64,000 nt of DNA, taken from positions 2,604,001 through 2,668,000 of the forward strand of contig NZ_AP023175.1 in NCBI RefSeq assembly GCF_013426895.1, read 5' to 3'. The DNA comes from Paraburkholderia largidicola (GTDB taxonomy: Bacteria; Pseudomonadota; Gammaproteobacteria; Burkholderiales; Burkholderiaceae). Each line of letters begins with the position of its first letter. Position 1 is the stretch's first letter. The position numbers were made by a program, and so were the translations under genes. The notes below the pieces were generated by a model. It saw only the letters and a program-made list of their open reading frames with translations, was not told the origin of the DNA and searched no databases. Shown here one piece after another: positions 22,700 to 31,043 of this stretch.

Positions 22700-22719
22700 C
22701 CTGCGGCGTATGCCGCAGG
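22700..22719 (+). other. Intra-operon hairpin before glyA
   Basis: Perfect 8-bp stem CCTGCGGC / GCCGCAGG with a GTAT loop between the creatinase stop and glyA. No T-run follows; it may protect or segment the mRNA. No riboswitch fold was recognised. Confidence 0.35.
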
Positions 22720-22747
22720 CGATCAAACATGGCAGGAGGCTTCACTG

Positions 22748-24004
22748 ATGTTTTCAAAAGAACAGACGATCGCAGGCTTCGATCCCGAACTGTCGAATGC
22801 GATGCTGCTCGAGCGGCAACGGCAGGAAGATCATATCGAGCTGATCGCATCGGAAAACTACACGAGCCCGCGCGTGCTCGAAGCACAGGGTTCGGTGCTG
22901 ACCAACAAGTACGCGGAAGGGTATCCAGGCAAGCGCTATTACGGCGGCTGCGAGCATGTGGACGTGGTCGAGTCACTCGCCATTGACCGCGCCAGGCAGC
23001 TTTTCGGCGCAGCGTATGCGAACGTTCAACCGCACAGCGGCTCACAGGCCAACGCAGCCGTGTATCTGGCCTTGCTCGCACCGGGCGACACCATTCTCGG
23101 CATGAGCCTCGCGCACGGCGGTCATCTGACGCACGGTGCGAAAGTGTCGTTTTCGGGCAAGGTGTTCAATGCGGTGCAATACGGCGTCGATGCGTCGACC
23201 GGCTTGATCGATTACGACGAAGTCGAACGGCTCGCGCTCGAGCATCGGCCGAAGATGATCGTCGCGGGCTTTTCGGCGTATTCGCGTGTGCTCGACTTTG
23301 CACGCTTTCGTGAAATCGCCGATCGTATCGACGCATATCTATTCGTCGATATGGCGCATGTGGCGGGTCTCGTTGCCGCCGGCCTGTATCCGAATCCCAT
23401 TCCGTTTGCGGATGTCGTGACGACGACCACGCACAAGACCTTGCGCGGCCCGCGCGGCGGCCTGATTCTCGCGCGCGCAAATGAAGCGATCGAAAAGAAG
23501 CTTAATTCGATGGTCTTTCCGGGCACGCAAGGCGGCCCGCTGATGCATGTGATCGCAGCGAAAGCGGTCGCCTTCCGTGAGGCGCTCGGCGCGGAATTCG
23601 TTGCCTACCAGAAGCAGACGTTGGCCAATGCGCGCGCGATGGTGGCTGTTTTCATCGAACGCGGCTATAAGATCGTATCGGGCGGCACCGACGATCATCT
23701 GTTCCTGGTGGATCTGATCGATAAAGGCATCACAGGCAAGGACGCGGACGCCGCGCTCGGCCGCGCGCACATCACGGTGAACAAGAACGCGGTGCCGAAC
23801 GATCCACAATCGCCATTCGTGACGAGCGGCATCCGCATCGGCACGCCTGCACTGACCACGCGTGGCTTCGACGAGAACGACGCGAAGCTCACGGCATCGC
23901 TCGTATGCGATGTACTCGAACACCTGGGCGATGCGCAGACGGAAGCCCGCGTGCGCGAGCAGGTTGGGCAGCTTTGCGCGCGATTGCCCGTGTATGACCG
24001 CTGA
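22748..24004 (+). CDS. glyA: Serine hydroxymethyltransferase
   Basis: PLP enzyme of 418 residues interconverting glycine and serine with tetrahydrofolate (EC 2.1.2.1). The PLP lysine lies in [14 protein letters not shown] (Lys230); [15 protein letters not shown] and QPHSGSQAN are also present. AGGAGG precedes the ATG. Inside a creatine operon its likely task is to convert glycine, left after sarcosine oxidation, and the methylene-folate released by that oxidation, into serine. This is probably a second, catabolic copy in addition to a housekeeping glyA elsewhere. A small hairpin (CCTGCGGC / GCCGCAGG, 22700-22719) sits in the gap before it. Confidence 0.95.
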   Translation: MFSKEQTIAGFDPELSNAMLLERQRQEDHIELIASENYTSPRVLEAQGSVLTNKYAEGYPGKRYYGGCEHVDVVESLAIDRARQLFGAAYANVQPHSGSQANAAVYLALLAPGDTILGMSLAHGGHLTHGAKVSFSGKVFNAVQYGVDASTGLIDYDEVERLALEHRPKMIVAGFSAYSRVLDFARFREIADRIDAYLFVDMAHVAGLVAAGLYPNPIPFADVVTTTTHKTLRGPRGGLILARANEAIEKKLNSMVFPGTQGGPLMHVIAAKAVAFREALGAEFVAYQKQTLANARAMVAVFIERGYKIVSGGTDDHLFLVDLIDKGITGKDADAALGRAHITVNKNAVPNDPQSPFVTSGIRIGTPALTTRGFDENDAKLTASLVCDVLEHLGDAQTEARVREQVGQLCARLPVYDR

Positions 24005-24072
24005 TGGTTTTGCCGCGACGCCGATGCATCGACCTATAGCGATGAATAGAACCTGCTAACGAGGAGACGTAC

Positions 24073-24876
24073 ATGAAGCAAAGCGTGGTAATTGGAGAGC
24101 TCGCGGCGCCGGACTACGCGCGCCGTATCGGCGACGGCTGGCCCGTGCTGATCCCCCTCGGCGCACTGGAGCAGCACGGTCCGCACATGTCGATGAACCC
24201 CGACGTGCTGCTGCCGACGGCGATCGGCATTGCCGTTGCGCAAAACATCGACGCGCTCGTCGCACCGGCCATCGCCTACGGCTATAAGTCACAGCAAAAG
24301 AGTGGCGGCGGCAATCATCTGTGCGGCACCACGAGTCTCGACGGCCATACGTTGTCGTCGACCATCAAGGACATCCTCAAGGAATTCGCGCGGCACGGCG
24401 CGCGCAGAATGTGTCTCATCAACGGTCACTTTGAGAACTCGATGTTCGCCGTCGAAGGTATCGACCTTGCGTTGCGCGAGCTGCGCTGGGAGGGCATTGA
24501 CGACGTTCAGGTGGTGCTGCTGTCGTATTGGGACTTCGTCACCGAGGCGACGATTGCGCGGATCTACCCGGACGGATTTCCGGGCTGGGCCGTCGAGCAC
24601 GGCGGCGTATTGGAGACGTCGCTGATGTTGCATCTGCATCCGCATCTGGTGGATATGTCGCAGGTGCCCGCGCATGCGGCGGCGACGTTTCCGCCCTACG
24701 ACGTGTTTCCGCCGATCCCCGAATGGACGCCCGCATCAGGATGTCTTTCGTCCGCGGCGGCCGCCACGGCGGACAAAGGCAAGCTGCTATTCGACGTCTG
24801 CGTTGAAGGTATGTCGCAGGCACTGAGCGAGGCGTGGCAAGCCCGCGCCAACGCATCGCTTGCATCGCGAGCCTGA
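24073..24876 (+). CDS. Creatininase (creatinine amidohydrolase)
   Basis: Enzyme of 267 residues that opens creatinine to creatine (EC 3.5.2.10), using two divalent metal ions. Metal-ligand positions of the P. putida enzyme are preserved with a one-residue shift: Glu33 and His35 in LGALEQHG, Asp44 in MNPDVLLP, His119 and Glu121 in NGHFEN. The substrate-loop block YGYKSQQKSGGGNHLCGTTSLDG and SYWDF are also kept; these separate it from other creatininase-superfamily amidases. It precedes the NCS1 permease by 15 bp. Together with creatinase it forms the full creatinine to sarcosine route. Confidence 0.94.
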   Translation: MKQSVVIGELAAPDYARRIGDGWPVLIPLGALEQHGPHMSMNPDVLLPTAIGIAVAQNIDALVAPAIAYGYKSQQKSGGGNHLCGTTSLDGHTLSSTIKDILKEFARHGARRMCLINGHFENSMFAVEGIDLALRELRWEGIDDVQVVLLSYWDFVTEATIARIYPDGFPGWAVEHGGVLETSLMLHLHPHLVDMSQVPAHAAATFPPYDVFPPIPEWTPASGCLSSAAAATADKGKLLFDVCVEGMSQALSEAWQARANASLASRA

Positions 24877-24891
24877 AACCGGGGAAGAGCC

Positions 24892-26367
24892 ATGAGCACG
24901 CATGAAAGCAGTCACACGCAACAGGCAGTGGAGGCCGACAAGGCGTGGAGCATCGAGCAGCACGCCATCGATCCCATTCCCCGCAAAGACCGGCATGGCA
25001 CGCCAGCCGAACTCTTCAAGATGTGGATCGGCGCAAACACGAACTACGTAGTCGTCGTCACGGGCGCGCTGGCGCTCTCGCAGGGGCTGTCGTTATGGCA
25101 GGCGTTGCTCGCGATTCTGGTGGGCAATGCATTTGGCTGTTTCGTGCTCGGTCTGACGACCATCATGGGGCCGAAGACGGGCACATCGGGCATCATGACG
25201 TCGCGAAGTTCATTCGGGCAGCTTGGTTCTTTTCTGCCGAAAGCCGTCAGTCTGATTTCGGCCTTGAGCTGGTTCTCGATCAACTCCGTCGTCGCGACCC
25301 AGGCACTCGAATCGCTGCTGAAAATGGGCGGTTTTCACAGCCACGGCGTGGTGTGGGTCTCGCTTGCGATCATTCTGGCTGCGGAGATCGTGCTGGCGAT
25401 ATTCGGTCACGCCACCATCATTGCGGCAGAAAAATGGATCGCGGTAGTACTTGCGGTCCTGTTTGCGGGACTCGCCGCATTCGTGTTGCCGCATACGAGC
25501 CTTGCAATCGCGTCGCAGGTCAATCATGGCGGCGGGTCGTTCAGCACGTGGCTGATCGCAATGGGGATCGTGTTTTCTTACCCGATCGGCTGGGCCAATT
25601 TTGCCTCGGACTACAGCCGCTATTTCCCTGCGGAAACGAGCTGGAAGAAGATCGTGCTCGCGGCGGGCGGTGGCCAGTTCGTCGCGCTGGTGTTCTGCGA
25701 AGTGATCGGTGTGCTGTTCGCGACGGCGCTCGGTGGCTCGCTCGGCGACGATCCTGTCAGCCAGTTGTCGCGCTTTCTGCCGACGTGGTTCATCGTGCCG
25801 TTGCTGTTCGCGATCATTCTCGGCGGCATCGCGGCCAACGTGCCCAACGGCTATACGGCGGGTCTCGGTCTGCTCGCGTTGCGCATTCCGATCAACCGCA
25901 TTACGTCGCTGGCGATCATCGCATTGTTCACATTGACGTTTCGTATCGTCACGGTGTTCTACGGACAGTTCTTCGACATGTACCAGGTCTTTCTCAACTA
26001 CATGGTCTTCTGGACTGCGCCTTGGGCCGCGATTGTCGTCGTCGACTACTTCATGCGCGGAGGCCGCTATCGCACCGACGACTGGATGAAGTGGGGCAGT
26101 GGCGCGTACTGGTACACGGGCGGGATATTCTGGCCTGGCATCATTGCGTGGGCACTGGGGATCGTCGCGTCGATCGTGTTCTCCAACTCGCCGACCTATG
26201 TCAGCCCGTTGATGCGCGACTATCTCGGCTGGGGCGACCTGAGCTTCGAGTTCTCCCTGCTGACGGGCGGTATTGCGTACTTCCTGCTTGCGCGCCGGCA
26301 TCCGCTCTTTCACACATCGTCGTCTGGGGATCGCCTGCAAGGCGACGTGCACTCCAGCTCGATCTGA
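24892..26367 (+). CDS. NCS1-family permease (cytosine permease-like), probable creatinine importer
   Basis: Inner-membrane transporter of 491 residues with about 12 hydrophobic segments, matching the nucleobase:cation symporter-1 family (CodB-like). Landmarks include the N-terminal AWSIEQHAIDPIPRKDRHGTP segment, cut here, and ASDYSRYFPAETSW in the middle. CodB-like proteins carry cytosine, purines, allantoin or hydantoins; because creatinine is a small cyclic amide and the gene directly follows creatininase in the operon, creatinine is the most likely cargo. That assignment is inference from context. A strong terminator follows. Confidence 0.85.
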   Translation: MSTHESSHTQQAVEADKAWSIEQHAIDPIPRKDRHGTPAELFKMWIGANTNYVVVVTGALALSQGLSLWQALLAILVGNAFGCFVLGLTTIMGPKTGTSGIMTSRSSFGQLGSFLPKAVSLISALSWFSINSVVATQALESLLKMGGFHSHGVVWVSLAIILAAEIVLAIFGHATIIAAEKWIAVVLAVLFAGLAAFVLPHTSLAIASQVNHGGGSFSTWLIAMGIVFSYPIGWANFASDYSRYFPAETSWKKIVLAAGGGQFVALVFCEVIGVLFATALGGSLGDDPVSQLSRFLPTWFIVPLLFAIILGGIAANVPNGYTAGLGLLALRIPINRITSLAIIALFTLTFRIVTVFYGQFFDMYQVFLNYMVFWTAPWAAIVVVDYFMRGGRYRTDDWMKWGSGAYWYTGGIFWPGIIAWALGIVASIVFSNSPTYVSPLMRDYLGWGDLSFEFSLLTGGIAYFLLARRHPLFHTSSSGDRLQGDVHSSSI

Positions 26368-26384
26368 TCGTATCTGCCAAGGTT

Positions 26385-26437
26385 GCCCGCTGTATTCGCC
26401 GACGTTGCAAAACGTCAGCGGATACAGCGGGCTTTTT
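26385..26437 (+). terminator. Terminator of the creatinase operon
   Basis: Long imperfect stem GCCCGCTGTAT..CGC..GACGTT / AACGTC..GCG..ATACAGCGGGC followed by TTTTT, immediately after the permease gene. Confidence 0.88.
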
Positions 26438-26468
26438 GCATGCTGGTCACGGCTGGATCAGGTATACC

Positions 26469-26514
26469 CTCGATGTCGAAAACAGAAAGTATTGCGTCGA
26501 GACGGGAAATGTTC
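26469..26514 (+). promoter_or_regulatory. Candidate operator of MHS transporter unit (copy B)
   Basis: CTCGATGTCGAAAA...CGGGAAATGTTC, the second copy of the 46-bp block found before creatinase. It lies between the operon terminator and the MHS transporter, so this unit seems to have its own promoter controlled by the same regulator. Confidence 0.6.
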
Positions 26515-26648
26515 GTTGATATTGGACTCCTACCATGCACTCAAGCAGGCTCGATCGATTGAGGTCCGATCGGACGAGCCGAAGCACCGCGCGAGCGCAT
26601 GTTGCTGCCTGCGCACCGTTATCGCAACATCAGGTCCGGAGAGAATCA

Positions 26649-28010
26649 ATGAGCACGAGAAGAACCTTGTCGGGCGATTCCGCGAACGGCATCATCGCGC
26701 CGTCAGGAGCAAGTGACAGTTCCATGAATGAATCGGTGGACCCGAAACTGCTCAGGCGCGCGGCATGTGCGAGCTTCATCGGCAACTTTGTCGAATGGTT
26801 CGATTACGCGTCGTACGGTTATCTCGCGACGATCATTGCCGTGGTGTTCTTTCCGAAGACGGACGGCACCACGGGACTGCTGGCGGCATATGGCGTGTTC
26901 GCCATTTCGTTCATCGTGCGGCCGATCGGCGGTATTGTCTGGGGTCACTTCGGCGACAAGGTCGGCCGGCGGACATCGTTATCGCTGTCTATTCTGATCA
27001 TGTCGTGCTCGACTTTCGTCATTGCACTATTGCCAACCTATGCGCAGGTCGGGGTGTTCGCGCCCGTTCTGCTTCTGGTCGTACGCGTGATTCAGGGCTT
27101 TTCGGCCTCGGGCGAATACGCGGGCGCTTCGGCGTTCCTCGCCGAATACGCACCGGCAAAGCGACGTGGCTTCTATACGAGCATCGTACCGGCGAGCACA
27201 GCGGCAGGTCTGCTGTTTGGCTCGATTCTCATCGCTGTATTGCATGCCGCGTTGAGCACCGAGCAACTGCATTCGTTCGGATGGCGTTTGCCGTTCCTGC
27301 TGGCAGCACCGTTTGGTCTGATCGGTCGGTACATCCGCGTGAAACTCGAGGACACGCCGCGTTTCAAGGCGCTGGAGCACGACCATCACGTGGCGCGCGC
27401 GCCCATTGCCGAACTGCTGGGCAAGCATCGGATGAAGATGTTGATCGCGTTCGGTGTGACGTGCCTGAATGCCGTCGCGTTCTATCTGGTGTTGAGCTAT
27501 ATGCCGACCTATCTGTCGACGGAATTGGGTATGGACGAGACGGCCTCGTTCATTGCTGCGACGATCTCGCTGACGGCCTACATCGGGCTGGTGTTCGTGA
27601 TGGGCGCGCTGTCCGATCGCATCGGACGCAAGTCGATGCTGATCGGCGCGTCGATCCTGTTCGCGGTGTTGACGGTGCCGCTCTTCAAGGGGCTGGCCGG
27701 CGCGAGCTTCATGATGATCGTCGCGATCCAGATCGCCTTTGGCGCATTGCTGACGATGAACGACGGCACGCTGCCTTGCTTTCTCTCAGAGATCTTTCCG
27801 ACACGGGTGCGCTATAGCGGCTTCGCGTTCTGCTTCAATGCGGCGAATGCGCTCTTCGGCGGCACGGCGCCGCTCGTCGCGACATGGCTGATCGGTGCGA
27901 CGGGCAATAAGCTCGCGCCAGCGTGGTATCTGGTCGGCGCGGCAGGTGTCGCGCTGATCGCGATGATCTTCAGCCGCGAGACCTCGCAAGCACCGTTGGC
28001 CGACGAGTAA
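26649..28010 (+). CDS. MHS-family MFS transporter
   Basis: Inner-membrane proton symporter of about 453 residues and 12 predicted helices, of the metabolite:H+ symporter subfamily (ProP/KgtP/ShiA-like). The family mark is GNFVEWFDYASYGYLA in helix 1, plus GHFGDKVGRR and the matching LSDRIGRKSML loop. I chose the ATG at 26649 (GGAGAG nearby) over the in-frame ATG at 26535, whose extra 38 residues are not typical. With an operator shared with the creatinase operon and a regulator 7 bp downstream, import of creatine, sarcosine or a related betaine is likely, but not provable from sequence. Confidence 0.85.
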   Translation: MSTRRTLSGDSANGIIAPSGASDSSMNESVDPKLLRRAACASFIGNFVEWFDYASYGYLATIIAVVFFPKTDGTTGLLAAYGVFAISFIVRPIGGIVWGHFGDKVGRRTSLSLSILIMSCSTFVIALLPTYAQVGVFAPVLLLVVRVIQGFSASGEYAGASAFLAEYAPAKRRGFYTSIVPASTAAGLLFGSILIAVLHAALSTEQLHSFGWRLPFLLAAPFGLIGRYIRVKLEDTPRFKALEHDHHVARAPIAELLGKHRMKMLIAFGVTCLNAVAFYLVLSYMPTYLSTELGMDETASFIAATISLTAYIGLVFVMGALSDRIGRKSMLIGASILFAVLTVPLFKGLAGASFMMIVAIQIAFGALLTMNDGTLPCFLSEIFPTRVRYSGFAFCFNAANALFGGTAPLVATWLIGATGNKLAPAWYLVGAAGVALIAMIFSRETSQAPLADE

Positions 28011-28017
28011 CCCGGCC

Positions 28018-29097
28018 ATGGGCACTACAGCCGATTCATTCGAGGTCAAGCCGCCCGTGCACTTCGGCATTGTCCTTCTGCCGAATTTCACGCTGACAGC
28101 ATTTTCCGGCTTTGTGGATCTCTTGCGTCTTGCCAGCGACGATGCCGATTTCAGCAAGCCGGTGCGGTGCGCATGGACGATAGTCGGCGAAACGCTGACG
28201 CCAGTGAGGGCGAGTTGCGGCATTCAGGTCCAGCCGTGGCAAACCTTCGACGACGCAGGGCGCTTCGATTATGTGGTCGTGATCGGCGGCCTGCTGCATT
28301 CGGGACCTGGCGTCGGGGATGCCACACTTCGCTTCATTCGACATGCCGCCGATTCGTCGTCCACGCTCGTGGGGATTTGCACTGGCGTGTTCGCGTTGTC
28401 GAGCGCGGGTGTGATGGACGGACATCGCGTGTGTGTCAGCTGGTTTCACTACTGGGACTACATTGGACGGTTTCCGCATGTCGACGAAAGCCTGCTCGTC
28501 GCCGACCGGCTGTTCGCGATCGATGGGCGCCGTATCACGTGCTCGGGTGGTCGCGCGTCCATCGATGTGGCAGCGGCCATTCTGCAGCGGCACATCGACG
28601 TTGCGACTGTTCAGAAAGCGCTGCGTATCCTGCTCGTGGAAGATGCGCAGCGCCCGAGCGCACCGCAACCGCACCCGCCCGGCACCGAACCCGTGACACA
28701 TCCTCGGGTGAAGCGAGTCGTTCATCTGATGGAGCAGCACATTGGGCGACCGTTGAGCATGGAAGAACTGGCCGATCGGGTGGAGGTGTCCGTGCGACAA
28801 CTCCAACGGCTGTTCAAGACGCAAACGGGTGAATCGCCCCTTGCGTACGCGCGTCGGATGCGGCTGAAGACGGCTGCATGGCTGTTGACGGACTCGGACC
28901 GGACGGTGGCGGATATCGCGGCAACCTGTGGCTTTTCGGACGCCTCTCACATGGGGCGTGAATTTCGACGCGAGTATGGCGTCGCCCCCAACGTGTATCG
29001 CGCCGCTCGGGGCAATTTGCCGGTAGGTGCGCGCGGCAACGGGGAAACTCAAGCGGTTCGCCGTAGCCCTAAAGCGGCCGGTTATTCCGCGCTGTAG
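28018..29097 (+). CDS. GlxA-family AraC-type regulator (second copy)
   Basis: A 359-residue regulator with a DJ-1/PfpI-like domain (VGICTGVFALSSAGVMDGHR marks the cysteine elbow region; the Cys of GICTG is present here) followed by an AraC-type DNA-binding domain (SMEELADRVEVSVRQLQRLFK, then DIAATCGFSDASHMGREFRREYG, shown in part). It starts 7 bp after the MHS transporter stop and so is co-transcribed. Unlike the first regulator at 20307 it retains the cysteine elbow, so the two are distant relatives and may sense different ligands. The target is unknown. Confidence 0.82.
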   Translation: MGTTADSFEVKPPVHFGIVLLPNFTLTAFSGFVDLLRLASDDADFSKPVRCAWTIVGETLTPVRASCGIQVQPWQTFDDAGRFDYVVVIGGLLHSGPGVGDATLRFIRHAADSSSTLVGICTGVFALSSAGVMDGHRVCVSWFHYWDYIGRFPHVDESLLVADRLFAIDGRRITCSGGRASIDVAAAILQRHIDVATVQKALRILLVEDAQRPSAPQPHPPGTEPVTHPRVKRVVHLMEQHIGRPLSMEELADRVEVSVRQLQRLFKTQTGESPLAYARRMRLKTAAWLLTDSDRTVADIAATCGFSDASHMGREFRREYGVAPNVYRAARGNLPVGARGNGETQAVRRSPKAAGYSAL

Positions 29098-29202
29098 GTG
29101 GTAGGGACGGGAAGCCGGCGCAGTGGGTGCAGCTATTGCCCGCTGCCCGGCCACGGCCTTTTTATGCAGCTACGCGTCTTTGCAGCTGGACTTCGGTCAC
29201 GA

Positions 29203-29460
29203 TCATTGCTTGACTTCGCCTGTCTTTCCCGCCGCGGAGGCGCCTTGAGGAGATAGCGCTTTCGATCGCTTATCCATCAGCGTTCCTTCCGCATTTCCCG
29301 GGCCGCCTTGTTGCGCCTTGTCGGTAAGGCTTTTACCAGCGTCGCCGGATTGCATCTTCATCGCGTCGCCGCCCGACGCGTCCCCGGGTTTCGTCTGAGC
29401 GCCGGCACCCGCCGAGGCGGTTATCAGTACGACCGCTGCAATTGAGAAGAATCTGTTCAT
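29203..29460 (-). CDS. Small exported protein, unknown function
   Basis: An 85-residue protein with a clear Sec signal peptide (cleavage probably after AGAGA or AGAQT, residues 20-22) and a mature part rich in Gly, Lys, Asp and Ser (KPGDASGGDAMKMQSGDAGK). GGAGG stands 5 bp before the ATG. No known domain recognised. Similar short Gly/Lys-rich periplasmic proteins are frequent in Burkholderia genomes. Confidence 0.6.
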   Translation of the reverse strand: MNRFFSIAAVVLITASAGAGAQTKPGDASGGDAMKMQSGDAGKSLTDKAQQGGPGNAEGTLMDKRSKALSPQGASAAGKTGEVKQ

Positions 29461-29673
29461 CTCTGCCTCCGCTTATTTCAAGGTGTGACAGACACAGCGC
29501 ACACCCTGTGCCCGGTGGCATTCACTCGAACGCATGGGGCGGATGGCGATTTCGAAATGGCTTTTCCAGTACGCGACCTTAAAGTTTTTCGGACCGGTGC
29601 CGAAATAGCAGAGTGTCAACAGAAGGCTCAACGCCTCTCGCTGTTTCTCTCTTCTCTGCGGCACAGGTCTACA

Positions 29674-29883
29674 ATGAACACGAAGAATTATCGCGAGACG
29701 GCTGTTAAAGGGATGGCGCAACAAGTATCGGACCAGCGCCTGATAGATACCGGCGACCGGGATGGCCGTTCATCATCAGTTACCGAATGGATTGAAGAAA
29801 CCGCTGGCGTTTGGCTGGCGGCAGTGTTCACGGTTATTGCCGGGGCTGGAACGATTCAGCAGGTCGTCGCATTCTTCCGCTAG
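29674..29883 (+). CDS. Possible small membrane protein
   Basis: A 69-residue frame ending in a hydrophobic segment (VWLAAVFTVIAGAGTIQQVV). The frame is open from 29485 but the ATG at 29674 gives a sensible start with a weak AGG upstream. No family recognised; it may be spurious. Without it the stretch 29461-29901 holds no gene. Confidence 0.3.
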   Translation: MNTKNYRETAVKGMAQQVSDQRLIDTGDRDGRSSSVTEWIEETAGVWLAAVFTVIAGAGTIQQVVAFFR

Positions 29884-29901
29884 TTTCCATCTGGAATTGG
29901 C

Positions 29902-30855
29902 CTATTCAAACGTTGCACTCATCGACAACTGCACTGCATTTCCGCTGGGTCTTGCATGTGCCGCAAATTCGTTGATCCACCGAAGATTGGCAGAAACAGG
30001 CGTTTTCCCAACCTTGCCGGCCCAGCCGATCATTGGACCCATGCCGACGGAGTAGCCTTTCGCGCCACCGATCAGATCAGCTGTGGGGCCGGTATCGTCG
30101 CCGAGCTGCTGAATCCACCCGCCGACGACGCCCACGCTCCATCCACTCCTGAAGCGCTTGAGTGCCAGCACGTCGAGTACGCTGACGGCGGCATTGTGGT
30201 AGTTGGTCTCGCCATTCGTTGTATAGAACTCGACGCCGTAGTTGACGGTCAACTCGATGTTATTGCTGGGAAACAGCTTCGTATAGGCAATATTCGGCGT
30301 GAATGTCCAGGTGTTCTGACCGGCGTTGGCGAGGCGACCGGAATTGTACGCGCCCGTCGGTGCGTAGATTTGCAGGCTCAGTGCAGTGTAGTCAGTTGGC
30401 GAGAAACGATAACCCGCAATGACGGGTGCAAAGAAGAGATCGGCAAACTGGGTGCCATGGTCGGGGCGCAGAAGACCGTTGAACGACGACGCACTGGAAT
30501 ACTGAACAGGTACGCCAATGGATGAAGCAAAGTTCCATCCTGCCAGATTGATGCCCCATGTCTTAACCAGGTTGGCGATCGTGTAGACAACCTGATAATT
30601 CAGGCCGCCTGTTATCTGCTTTCCTGTCGACACTTTCTTGCTGGCACTGAGCGATCCGTCGTAATAGATGGTCGCCCACGAAACGATCCACTCGCTGGTG
30701 GGTGGAACGATTCCACCGTATGGCGTTACCTGTTGACCGGTTATCGGGCGACCGACGCCCGTTTCCGTCGCCGACGAATGTTGCGGTATGCCGGCTACAC
30801 AAACGGTCACCAGCAGACTATTGGTCACGTGTCGAATCAAGCGACGTTTATGCAT
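29902..30855 (-). CDS. SphA/phenol MetA-like outer-membrane protein
   Basis: Predicted outer-membrane beta-barrel of 317 residues with a signal peptide (to about residue 30), matching the Phenol_MetA_deg/SphA family linked to uptake of aromatic or lipophilic compounds. Features include alternating hydrophobic strands, FADLFFAPVIAGYRFSP, PTGAYNSGRLANAGQNTWTF and a C-terminal phenylalanine-containing strand (QLSMSATFE). Neighbours on the minus strand are a large secreted protein and a small exported protein; no catabolic enzymes are adjacent, so the ligand cannot be guessed. Confidence 0.78.
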   Translation of the reverse strand: MHKRRLIRHVTNSLLVTVCVAGIPQHSSATETGVGRPITGQQVTPYGGIVPPTSEWIVSWATIYYDGSLSASKKVSTGKQITGGLNYQVVYTIANLVKTWGINLAGWNFASSIGVPVQYSSASSFNGLLRPDHGTQFADLFFAPVIAGYRFSPTDYTALSLQIYAPTGAYNSGRLANAGQNTWTFTPNIAYTKLFPSNNIELTVNYGVEFYTTNGETNYHNAAVSVLDVLALKRFRSGWSVGVVGGWIQQLGDDTGPTADLIGGAKGYSVGMGPMIGWAGKVGKTPVSANLRWINEFAAHARPSGNAVQLSMSATFE

Positions 30856-31043
30856 AGTGATTTTGCTTAGGTTTTATGAATGCCCCAAACGTGCAGACAG
30901 GCGGCGTGCAGACCACCTGCCGCAACGATTGGGCATTCGATGAGGCTTCGCGGATTGACGCGCGCCTGAGCGCGAAAATGGCGAGTAAGGCTGGCCCGGG
31001 ACGGTTCCGGAGATCAGCCCATCACTCGGGTGCCGTCAGCCAA

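Noticed and set aside
22682..22747. Glycine riboswitch before glyA
   Set aside because: Only 66 bp are available and only a simple hairpin is seen; no aptamer core was recognised.
24945..26519. 524-codon frame overlapping the NCS1 permease in another frame
   Set aside because: The permease frame has transmembrane segments and family motifs; the alternative is Arg-rich and featureless.
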